Positions 30,331-37,315 of a stretch of DNA of 51,117 nt are shown here, in pieces (position 1 is the stretch's first letter; each line of letters opens with the position of its first letter). This DNA is from Streptomyces sp. NBC_01549 (GTDB lineage: Bacteria; Actinomycetota; Actinomycetes; Streptomycetales; Streptomycetaceae), in assembly GCF_026339955.1 (NCBI RefSeq), contig NZ_JAPEPW010000009.1, forward strand, positions 1-51,117. Direction: 5' to 3'. Below the pieces are notes generated by a model that did not search any database, was not told the origin of the DNA, and saw only the letters and a list, made by a program, of their open reading frames with translations. The position numbers were made by a program, and so were the translations under genes.

Positions 30331-31155
30331 TCAGTCGTTGTCGGTAGTGGCGGGGACGCGTCCGAGTTCGCGTCCTCGCATGCGGAATGAGTCGCCTTTG
30401 AGGGAGTGGACCTCGGCGTGGTGGACGAGGCGGTCGATCATGGCGGCGGCGACGGTCTCGTCGCCGAAGACCTCTCCCCAGCGTCCGAAGGGTTTGTTGC
30501 TGGTGACGATCACGGACGCGCGTTCGTATCGGTTCGAGATGAGCTGGAAGAACAGGTTCGCGGCCTCGGCTTCGAAGGGGATGTAGCCGACCTCGTCCAC
30601 CACGATCAGCGGGTAGCGGCTCAGCTTGGTGAGCTCGGCCTGGAGCCGTCCGGAGTGGTGGGCAGCGGCCAGGCGGTCGACCCACTCGGCGGCGGTGGCG
30701 AAGGCGACGCGGTGTCCGGCCTGGCAGGCGCGGACGGCGAGGCCGATCGCCAGGTGTGTCTTCCCCGTGCCCGGCGGGCCCAGAAAGACGGCGTTCTCCT
30801 TGCCGGCGATGAAGTCCAACGTGCCCAGATGCGCGAGCTGTTGTCGCGTCATGCCGCGCAGATGGGTGACGTCGAGCTTCTCGATCGTCTTGATCGCGGG
30901 GAAGCGGGCGGCACGTACTCTCGCCTCGCCGCCGTGCGATTCGCGGGCGGAGACCTCGCGTTGGAGGCAGGCGACGAGGTATTCGGCGTGGGGCCAGGAC
31001 TCCTTGCGGGCACGTTCGGCGAGCCGGTCGGCGGCGTCCAGCAGGGCCGGGGCCTTCATCGCGCGGGCGAGGAAAGCGAGGTCGGCGATGGTCTGGGAGC
31101 CGGTCCTGCGGCCCGCTCCGGTGCTTTCGGCCGGGGCACTGGTGGTGCGAGGCAT
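30331..31155 (-). CDS. istB: IS21-family transposition helper ATPase IstB
   Basis: A 274-aa DnaC-like AAA+ ATPase that assembles on DNA and directs IstA. It shows Walker A GPPGTGKTHLAIGL (about residue 125), Walker B LIVVDEVGYIPF, and sensor-1-like SVIVTSNKPFGRW. Its length is normal for the family. The ATG at 31155 overlaps the istA stop by one base (TGATG), the usual translational coupling. The extended N-terminus (about 20 residues) is Ser/Gly-rich. No disruption is seen, so the element may be active. Confidence 0.95.
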   Translation of the reverse strand: MPRTTSAPAESTGAGRRTGSQTIADLAFLARAMKAPALLDAADRLAERARKESWPHAEYLVACLQREVSARESHGGEARVRAARFPAIKTIEKLDVTHLRGMTRQQLAHLGTLDFIAGKENAVFLGPPGTGKTHLAIGLAVRACQAGHRVAFATAAEWVDRLAAAHHSGRLQAELTKLSRYPLIVVDEVGYIPFEAEAANLFFQLISNRYERASVIVTSNKPFGRWGEVFGDETVAAAMIDRLVHHAEVHSLKGDSFRMRGRELGRVPATTDND

Positions 31156-32396
31156 CAGCCGGCCTCCCTGTCGCCGCCGCCTTCGATGACGGTGAACAAC
31201 CGGTCATAGGAGCCGAGTTCGCGTTGCTCGACCTCGACGAGCGGGTCGGCCTCGGCCCGGGCGGCCTGCTGATGGCGGGCCTGCCCGCGCATCGTCTGGC
31301 CCGCAGCGGCGTGATCGGGATCGGTGAGGGTCTGGTGGCGGGCCCAGCAGCGGGGGTGGCGGGCGACGATCACGCCGCCGGGCGCCAGCGCGATGACTTC
31401 GTCGTTGTCGGTGAGCACGGTGACGGTGCGTCCGATCGCCTCGGGGTGCACGGAGTAGTCGTTGGTATCGACGCGGACGTAGTGGTCACGCCCGATGCGG
31501 GTCTGCATCCGCCACCAGGCAGGCGGGTCGACGGGCGGCAGGGCGAGCATCCCGGCCCGGTCGGTCTCCCAGCGGTCGGCGGGACGGGCCTGCAGGGTGC
31601 GGTGCAGGCGCCGGTTGGCGACCGCCAGCCAGGTGGTCAGCTGGGTGTTGAAGTCGCCGGGGCCGCTGAACGTGCGGCCGGGCAGGAACGAGGTCTCGAG
31701 ATAACCGTTCGCGCGTTCGACCAGCCCTTTCGCCTCGGGGTCACGGGGCCTGCAGAGGTAGATCTTGGTGGCGAGCAGGCCCGCGAACGCGGCGAACTCT
31801 GCGGTGAGCCTGCCGCGGCCGACCCCGGCCTCGTTGTCCCAGACCAGCGTTTTGGGCACGGCGCCCCACCCGTTCAGCAGCCGCCAGTGTCCGTCGATCA
31901 GGTCGCCGGTCGTGCGGGAGGGCAGCATCCGCGCGGCGATCACCCGCGAGTAGCCGGCCACCATCACCAGCACCGGCGGTCGCCCCGTCTGCCCGTAGCC
32001 GAGCGGGATGTCCGCGTCGGGAAACCACAGGTCGCACTGGGCCAGCTCGCCCGGCTGATAGGTCGTGCGGGAGACCGGATCGACGGGAACGTAGGCCGGC
32101 CGCAGTTCCCGCACCCGCTCCTTGAGGACCGTCATCCCGCGCTCCCATCCGATCCGCTCGGCGATCACGGTGGCGGGCATCGTCGGGGTCTCCCGCAGCA
32201 GCTCACGGATCTGCACCTCGACCGCGTCGACCACCGAGCCTTTGGCCGGCCGCTCGTACTTCGGCGGCCGGTCACTCGCCAGTGCACGCTTCACCGTGTT
32301 CTTCGAGATGCCCAGATGCCGGGCGATCGCCCGGATCGGCATCTGCCCGGCCCGGTGCAGCCTGCGGATCTCTGCCCAGTCCTCCACGCGGATCAC
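31155..32396 (-). CDS. istA: IS21-family transposase IstA
   Basis: A 413-aa DDE transposase. The N-terminal helix-turn-helix (AIARHLGISKNTVKRAL, about residues 23-39) is followed by a second DNA-binding part and an RNase H-fold core with the acidic triad: Asp in AQCDLWFP, Asp in LVWDNEAG, and Glu in KGLVERANGYLE. A C-terminal beta-barrel region (HYVRVDTNDYSVHP) follows. The GTG start at 32396 has a strong AGGAGGG ribosome site. It seems intact and full length. Confidence 0.95.
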   Translation of the reverse strand: MIRVEDWAEIRRLHRAGQMPIRAIARHLGISKNTVKRALASDRPPKYERPAKGSVVDAVEVQIRELLRETPTMPATVIAERIGWERGMTVLKERVRELRPAYVPVDPVSRTTYQPGELAQCDLWFPDADIPLGYGQTGRPPVLVMVAGYSRVIAARMLPSRTTGDLIDGHWRLLNGWGAVPKTLVWDNEAGVGRGRLTAEFAAFAGLLATKIYLCRPRDPEAKGLVERANGYLETSFLPGRTFSGPGDFNTQLTTWLAVANRRLHRTLQARPADRWETDRAGMLALPPVDPPAWWRMQTRIGRDHYVRVDTNDYSVHPEAIGRTVTVLTDNDEVIALAPGGVIVARHPRCWARHQTLTDPDHAAAGQTMRGQARHQQAARAEADPLVEVEQRELGSYDRLFTVIEGGGDREAG

Positions 32397-32504
32397 CCTT
32401 CCCTCCTGACCTTCCGATCAAGATCAGGTTCAGGCGAAGACCACCGAGAGGGTCACTTTTGATCCGCCGTCAGAGGGTCAGAATTCAGGCGTCGCCGAGA
32501 GGAA

Positions 32505-35500
32505 TCAGCCGAAGAGGTCCGAGCCGCGAGAACCGCCCCACTGGCTGTCTCCCTGCCTCAGAAGATGGGCGACAGCCGTAGGCCTGAGACCCTCTTCCCG
32601 CGTGTTGTCGGCTTCCTCCTCGGCTTCCTTCTCCGCCTCCGCGGCCCGGGCCGCGTCCTCGTCCGCGGACTGGCTGATCCTCTGCCTGGCCTCCTCGATA
32701 CGCCGCATCGCGGCGGACATGCTCACTTCGCCTTCATCGCGTTCTGCTCTGGCAGCGCCGGCGCTCGTGGCGTCCGGCCGCCAGGTCGGCATGACAGGGC
32801 CGTCGTCTTCCCAGATGCCGCTTTCGGAACGCAGCTGATAGGAGGAGGTTCTGGCGCCCAGTTCATCGGCTTCGTCATCCGTTGTTCGGGCCTGGCCCGG
32901 CCCGAACAACGGCAGCAGGAGGGAGCCGGCCGCGACGTCCCACGGGTCACCGGCCACGGCCGCGCCCTGGCCGCCGCCCGGGTCCTGGTCCTGGGAAGGC
33001 ACGAAGCCGTCGCCGGCCGCCGCCCCTGCCGGTGCCGTCGCTGTTTCCGCCGCCGTCGCCCCTGCCGGTGCCGTCGCCGTTTCCGCCGCCGTCGGCCCTG
33101 CCGGTGCCGTCGCCGCGGCAGCGGTGTCCGCGGAGGACACCTCGGACGACACCGCGACGGACTCGGACGTCGGCGCGAACGGTTCGGTCGTGACGGCCTC
33201 CGCCGGGGTGCCTGGCTCACCGGCCGCCGCCGCGTCGGATCGCGGCAGGTCCAGAACGGCTGCCCCGGCCTCGGCCCCTGGAACGAATGCCTCCTCGCCG
33301 CCGAGTTCGTCGGCCGAGGCGGCCCAGGGCTCCGCATCGGCGGACAGCAGCCCGAAGGCGTCCGAACGCTCGCCGCTGCTCTGCGCCGCGCCGGTGGCCG
33401 CGCCTCCTGTACCCCCCATGGGCATGTACGGCATGCCGCCCGCCATGCCGGGCCCCGTGTTCGCGCCTTCTCCCGTGACCGAGGTCGCCGCCAGGCCCTC
33501 CACGGGCTGTTCGGCCTCCGGCGTGCCCGCCGTATCGGGATCGAAGCCCGGCAGGTCGAGGCCGGCACCGCCGGCTGACGCGCCGCCATCGGCGCCCATC
33601 GTGTCCTCGCCGGCCAAGGAGAGAGGGGAAGCGGGTGTCCAGGGCTTGCTCTCCGCGGACAACAGGCCCGAGGCGTCCGAACGCTCTCCGGCGCCCGCCG
33701 GAGAGCCGGCCCCGCCCATGCCTCCCATCGGCATGTACGGCATCCCGGCGCCCGCGCCCGCGCCCGGTGCCATGCCGCCGGTCATGCCCGCCGGGCTCTC
33801 CGCCGCCAGCCCCGCGGACTGCGACACGGAGGGGACATCGCTGCCGGATGCCGATCCGTGGCCACCAGCCGATCCGTGGCCACCGGCCGAACCGGTCCCG
33901 CCGGCCGAACCGGTCCCGCCGGCCGAACCGGTTCCGCCGGACGCGCCGCCTCCACTGCCCAGACCTGATGTATGCACGCCCGGAACACCCGCGGCGCCGC
34001 CACCGACCGTCGAGACACCCCGACCGCCCAGACCCGACGTGTCCACACCCGGGACACCGCCACCGATCGTCGAGACGCTCGCACCGCCGCCCAGACCCGC
34101 ACCGCCCAGACCCGAGGTGTCCACACCCGGGATGGTCACGCCCGAACCCTGGTCACCGGACTTCGAGCCGTCGGCCGCCCCCGTCCTGGGGCCGGTGCCG
34201 ACGCCGCCGAAGCCGCTCGTGCCCAGGCCGCTGCCGCCCAGGCCCGCAAGCCCCGCCGCTCCCACCAAACCCGACGTGTTGACGCCCGGAGTACCGATAC
34301 CCGCGCCGCCCGCACCGCCGATGTCGAGCCCGGCACCACCCGCACCGCCGCCCGCACCGCCGCCCAGACCCGCACCACCCAGACCCGACGACGACACGTC
34401 CGGCACCGTCGGACTCCCGCCCGCGCCCGCACCCGCGCCCGCGCCCGCGGGCATCCCACCCGCGCCGCCCGCACCGCCGATGTCGAGCCCGGCACCACCC
34501 GCACCGCCGCCCGCACCGCCGCCCAGACCCGCACCACCCAGACCCGACGACGACACATCCGGCACCGTCGGACCCCCGCCCGCGCCCGCACCGGCGGGCA
34601 TCCCGCCCGCGCCGCCCGCACCGCCGATGTCGAGCCCGGCACCACCCGCACCGCCGCCCGCACCGCCGCCCAGACCCGCACCACCCAGACCCGACGACGA
34701 CACGTCCGGCACCATCGGACCCCCGCCCGCGCCCGCGGGCATCCCGCCCCCGCCGCCCGCACCGCCGCCCAGACCCGCACCACCCAGACCCGACGTCGAC
34801 ACATTCGGCGTCGTCAGTCTCGGGGAGACACCGGACGCGCCCGTGCCCCCCGCTCCGGACCCGGTCCCGCTGCCCGTACCTCCAGGGGTGTTCCCGTGGC
34901 CGTCGGTGCCGCCCGGCACGTTCTGGTTGGTGGTAGTGGTGGTGGTCCCGAAGGGGTTGGCCAGTTCGGGCGGTGTCACCGCACCGCTGACGGTGACCAT
35001 GTAGTGACCGGCGAGGTTCTGCAGCAGCTGCACCAGGTCGTTCTTCATCGCCTCCTCGACCTTTTTGTAGTAGGCGTCGAGGACGAGCTGCGTGGTGTTC
35101 CAGGCCCCCACCGTCATTTGGGCGTCGCTGACGGAGTTGACCGTGTCGGCGATCTGCTGACCGTAGAACCGGTCGATGGCCGTGGCGAGCATGATGGCAA
35201 GGCCCAGTGAGTGCGAGTTGTCCGCGACGCTCTGCGGCAGAGCCACACCGCCACCGCCCGCCATCGCGTCCGAGATGGCGGTGATCTCCTTGCCGAAGGA
35301 GTTCATGAAGTTGGCGTAGGCGGTCGCGGCCGGCCCCTTCCACGCGCCGCCTTCGCCGGCCAGCGCGTTGACCTGGCTGGCCATGTTCTGATTCACCGTG
35401 AGGAGAGTCTGGAGCACGAGTTGGAAGGACTGGGCCGCGCGCTCCAGAGTCGCCGGGTCGGAGACCGAGGTGGCGGCGTTCCTGTTGAACTCGTTGCTTG

Positions 35501-35714
35501 CCGCCACCATCTGCCCGGGGAGGGTGCCGGCCCCGCCCAGGATCGCGGCCTCCAGTTCCTGCCAGGACCAACTGCTGAACAGGACATCACTGTACGCAAC
35601 CGACCCCATGGTGTTGGGATCCGACAGGATTTCGTGGCCGTCACCCCGGTAGAACCCGGAGTGCAGGTCTCCCTTGTTGCCCGAGCTGAGAGTGATGTTC
35701 GTTGTGTCCGGCAT
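32505..35714 (-). CDS. Large T7SS-locus protein with WxG helical head and Gly-rich repeat body (PPE/PGRS-like organisation)
   Basis: A 1069-aa protein. Residues about 1-250 are helical with a WKG turn (W125-G127), as in WXG100/PPE-type secreted proteins. About 265-650 is a Gly/Ala-rich region built on a repeated P-x-V-x-(T/S)-S-G-L-G-G motif, about eight copies. About 650-1000 is Pro/Ala/Glu-rich and holds two copies of an MPYMPMGG...SDA-GLLSA...PW motif and a 12-residue Ala/Thr repeat. The last 70 residues are a charged coiled coil ending in DLFG. ATG at 35714, GGAGAG upstream. No signal peptide is seen, so secretion would be through the T7SS; an envelope or extracellular structural role is inferred. 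The similarity to mycobacterial PPE/PE_PGRS is organisational, not demonstrated homology. It lies downstream of the 188-aa gene; the insertion sequence starts about 25 bases after its stop. Confidence 0.85.
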   Translation of the reverse strand: MPDTTNITLSSGNKGDLHSGFYRGDGHEILSDPNTMGSVAYSDVLFSSWSWQELEAAILGGAGTLPGQMVAASNEFNRNAATSVSDPATLERAAQSFQLVLQTLLTVNQNMASQVNALAGEGGAWKGPAATAYANFMNSFGKEITAISDAMAGGGGVALPQSVADNSHSLGLAIMLATAIDRFYGQQIADTVNSVSDAQMTVGAWNTTQLVLDAYYKKVEEAMKNDLVQLLQNLAGHYMVTVSGAVTPPELANPFGTTTTTTNQNVPGGTDGHGNTPGGTGSGTGSGAGGTGASGVSPRLTTPNVSTSGLGGAGLGGGAGGGGGMPAGAGGGPMVPDVSSSGLGGAGLGGGAGGGAGGAGLDIGGAGGAGGMPAGAGAGGGPTVPDVSSSGLGGAGLGGGAGGGAGGAGLDIGGAGGAGGMPAGAGAGAGAGGSPTVPDVSSSGLGGAGLGGGAGGGAGGAGLDIGGAGGAGIGTPGVNTSGLVGAAGLAGLGGSGLGTSGFGGVGTGPRTGAADGSKSGDQGSGVTIPGVDTSGLGGAGLGGGASVSTIGGGVPGVDTSGLGGRGVSTVGGGAAGVPGVHTSGLGSGGGASGGTGSAGGTGSAGGTGSAGGHGSAGGHGSASGSDVPSVSQSAGLAAESPAGMTGGMAPGAGAGAGMPYMPMGGMGGAGSPAGAGERSDASGLLSAESKPWTPASPLSLAGEDTMGADGGASAGGAGLDLPGFDPDTAGTPEAEQPVEGLAATSVTGEGANTGPGMAGGMPYMPMGGTGGAATGAAQSSGERSDAFGLLSADAEPWAASADELGGEEAFVPGAEAGAAVLDLPRSDAAAAGEPGTPAEAVTTEPFAPTSESVAVSSEVSSADTAAAATAPAGPTAAETATAPAGATAAETATAPAGAAAGDGFVPSQDQDPGGGQGAAVAGDPWDVAAGSLLLPLFGPGQARTTDDEADELGARTSSYQLRSESGIWEDDGPVMPTWRPDATSAGAARAERDEGEVSMSAAMRRIEEARQRISQSADEDAARAAEAEKEAEEEADNTREEGLRPTAVAHLLRQGDSQWGGSRGSDLFG
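33022..33117 (-). repeat. 36-bp tandem repeats in the 1069-aa gene
   Basis: Units start at 33022, 33058 and 33094 (period 36) and encode an Ala/Thr/Pro 12-residue unit (ATAPAGATAAET type). The third copy is partial and slightly diverged. Confidence 0.85.
34321..34800 (-). repeat. Gly-rich coding repeats, about 150 bp each
   Basis: Anchor points at 34321, 34480 and 34627 begin near-identical blocks (offsets of 159 and 147 bases, both multiples of 3), followed by a partial fourth block near 34760. They encode VPDVSSSGLGGAGLGG-type segments with variable Gly/Ala spacers. Confidence 0.85.
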
Positions 35715-35774
35715 GTCAGACCGCGCTCTCCTGGGTTCTGCTGTTCCTGGCTTTCGTCCGGCTGGGACGTGTGA

Positions 35775-36341
35775 CTAGCTGCCCTGACTCGCCACACCGG
35801 CGAGCGTGGTGAGCTTCGTCGCGGTCGAGCTGAACGCCTTGGCGAGGTCCGCCGCGCTCTGCCCGGTCGAGTGGTCGGCGTCCCGGACGGTCTTGCTGAA
35901 GGCCCGCAGCTGTGCCTGGTTGTCGCTCAGGACCGCGGAGAGCGCGCTCAGCACCTTGGAGTAGTGCGTTGCCTGATCGACGACCGTCTTGCCGAGTGCG
36001 AGGGCCTGCGGGAAGTTACCCGCCTTGATCCCGTTGGTGCCGGCCTTGGCGATGTCGTCCATGTGCTGCCTGGCGGTGTTCACCGCCTCGATCATGGGGT
36101 CGAAGACCTTGGCGTGCGTTTCCAGATCGTCGGCGTTCTCGGCCACCGATCCACTGCCCCCGCCCGAATAGCCCGGCACGGTCCCGAGTTGCGGGTCCTG
36201 CACCGGAGCGATCGAGCCCGTTCCCCCCGGGGTCGTGGGGTCGGTGCCCGAATCCCACCTCCGCACGTCCGGGTTGGGGTTCCCGTGGTGCCCGCTCCTG
36301 TGGGTAAGTCCACTGGGGACAACTGGTTCCCGGTCTCCCAC
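35775..36341 (-). CDS. 188-aa helical T7SS-locus protein
   Basis: Not a recognised family. Residues about 1-60 are a Pro/Gly/Ser-rich disordered extension; about 65-185 form two or three long helices resembling an ESX-substrate helical hairpin. The region near the C-terminus (VRDADHSTGQSAADL) shares a D-x-x-S-T-G pattern with the 104-aa and 111-aa neighbours. GTG start at 36341 with a good GGAGGG ribosome site. It sits 60 bases upstream of the 1069-aa gene and after a hairpin-containing gap behind the WXG100 gene. It may be an ESX substrate or partner. No catalytic motif, membrane segment or signal peptide is seen. Confidence 0.75.
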   Translation of the reverse strand: MGDREPVVPSGLTHRSGHHGNPNPDVRRWDSGTDPTTPGGTGSIAPVQDPQLGTVPGYSGGGSGSVAENADDLETHAKVFDPMIEAVNTARQHMDDIAKAGTNGIKAGNFPQALALGKTVVDQATHYSKVLSALSAVLSDNQAQLRAFSKTVRDADHSTGQSAADLAKAFSSTATKLTTLAGVASQGS

Positions 36342-36387
36342 TGTCTTCCCTCCTGTCCGTCATTTCCTGTTGGTCATCGGAGCCCGC

Positions 36388-36418
36388 GCCGCCGCGGAGG
36401 GGTCGCCTACGCGGCGGC
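36388..36418 (-). terminator. GC-rich hairpin between the WXG100 gene and the 188-aa gene
   Basis: GCCGCCGCG (36388-36396) pairs perfectly with CGCGGCGGC (36410-36418) around a 13-base loop, in the 145-bp gap. There is no T-tract. It may attenuate transcription or protect the 3' end of the esx transcripts, raising WXG100 expression relative to the downstream genes. Confidence 0.5.
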
Positions 36419-36486
36419 ACGGACGGGTCCGTGTCCGGGGCGCGTTCACCGGCCTGCAGTGCGCCCCGCCCCACGGATGCCTCGGA

Positions 36487-36783
36487 TCAGAGGCTGGCCC
36501 AGCGCTGCCTTCCCTGGGCCTCGCCGTTGTCGAGCTCCTGGCGGATGCTCTCCAGCGCGGCAGAGGCCTGGGCGGCGCTTTGCGACACCTGGGACGCGGC
36601 ATTCCGCCAGAGATCCTTGATCTGGCCGTACAGCTCGTGGTTGTCACCCACCCATTCCTGGAGGGCCGCCGACGTCTGCGTCTCCACCCCCTGGATGACG
36701 TCGACCAGCTGTGTCGATACCTGGTTGATCTGCTGGCTGCCGGCCGACAGGCCGTCGCTGTTGTACGAGTAAGTTCCCGGCAT
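36487..36783 (-). CDS. WXG100-family type VII secretion target (EsxA/B-like)
   Basis: A 98-aa helical-hairpin protein with the WVG turn at W44-G46, the diagnostic WXG motif at the expected centre. The start is taken at ATG 36783 (MPGTYSYN) because GGAGG lies 7-8 bases upstream; the frame extends 11 codons further but without a better site. It pairs with the 111-aa gene 62 bases upstream, a typical esx couple in which a heterodimer is exported by EccC. The C-terminus lacks an obvious Y-x-x-x-D/E signal. Confidence 0.92.
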   Translation of the reverse strand: MPGTYSYNSDGLSAGSQQINQVSTQLVDVIQGVETQTSAALQEWVGDNHELYGQIKDLWRNAASQVSQSAAQASAALESIRQELDNGEAQGRQRWASL

Positions 36784-36845
36784 TATCTGTCCTCCATGCT
36801 GTTTTCGCGGAACCACGCCCGGCGGGCGTGCTGTCCCTCTGGGCG

Positions 36846-37181
36846 TCAGAATCCGGGCAGGCCGGTCGGGGTGGTGATCTGACCCGCGATGGAGCTACCC
36901 ATCTGCCCCGTGGACTGGTTGGTGTCCGTGACGATGCCGGCGTGGGTTCCCATCGTCTGGGTGATCGACTCCAGCGACTGCCGCACGCTCTGCGCGGCGC
37001 TCAGCAAGTTCTGCAGCGCCTGGTCGAAGTTGGTCGCCGACAGGCCGGTGAAAGTCGCCTCGAGTTCCGACCGGAGCGACTGCAGGGTGTTCATGAGCGA
37101 GGCGATCAGCTCTCCGCTGCTGCTCCATATTGCGGCCGCCCGCCGCATTCCTTCGTCAGTGTTGATCACTGAATTGGCCAT
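36846..37181 (-). CDS. WXG100-like protein with FTG in place of WXG
   Basis: A 111-aa helical protein whose turn motif F44-T-G46 sits at exactly the same residue numbers as W44-V-G46 in the neighbouring WXG100 protein. The C-terminal helix carries VTDTNQSTGQM, which resembles tail motifs in two other small proteins of the locus. ATG at 37181 with a strong GGAAGGA ribosome site. It is predicted to be the partner of the 98-aa protein in an ESX-type heterodimer. Substitution of Trp by Phe is tolerated in some WXG100 proteins. It lies 134 bases downstream of the EccA-like gene. Confidence 0.88.
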   Translation of the reverse strand: MANSVINTDEGMRRAAAIWSSSGELIASLMNTLQSLRSELEATFTGLSATNFDQALQNLLSAAQSVRQSLESITQTMGTHAGIVTDTNQSTGQMGSSIAGQITTPTGLPGF

Positions 37182-37315
37182 GTGATGTCCTTCCTTTTCC
37201 GGTCTTCCCGGCGTCCCGCTTTCCGGGCCACCGAGCTGTCGTCAGAATGCCGACTCGCCCCACTGAGCGGGCGGGAGGTCCTCACTTTGTGCCTGGCGGG
37301 CCACCTCGCCGTGCC

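Larger units (their letters stand above)
30277..32480 (-). mobile_element. IS21-family insertion sequence (istA-istB)
   Basis: An element of about 2.2 kb with an IstA-type transposase and IstB helper ATPase in the standard order. The ends carry paired short repeats: TGGACCC at 30277 and TGACCC at 30303 on the left, and their inverted counterparts GGGTCA at 32475-32480 and 32450-32455 on the right. Their inward spacing (26 and 25 bases) is similar, as expected for the multiple terminal repeats of IS21 elements. No target duplication could be read at these borders, so the exact ends are provisional by several bases. Both genes look intact. It sits between the Gly-rich protein gene and the YbaB-like gene, in the same orientation as the operon. 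Confidence 0.85.

Noticed and set aside
30254..32485. GAATT as target duplication of the IS21 element
   Set aside because: GAATT occurs on both sides (30254 and 32481), but the left copy lies about 20 bases outside the terminal repeat, so the match may be chance.
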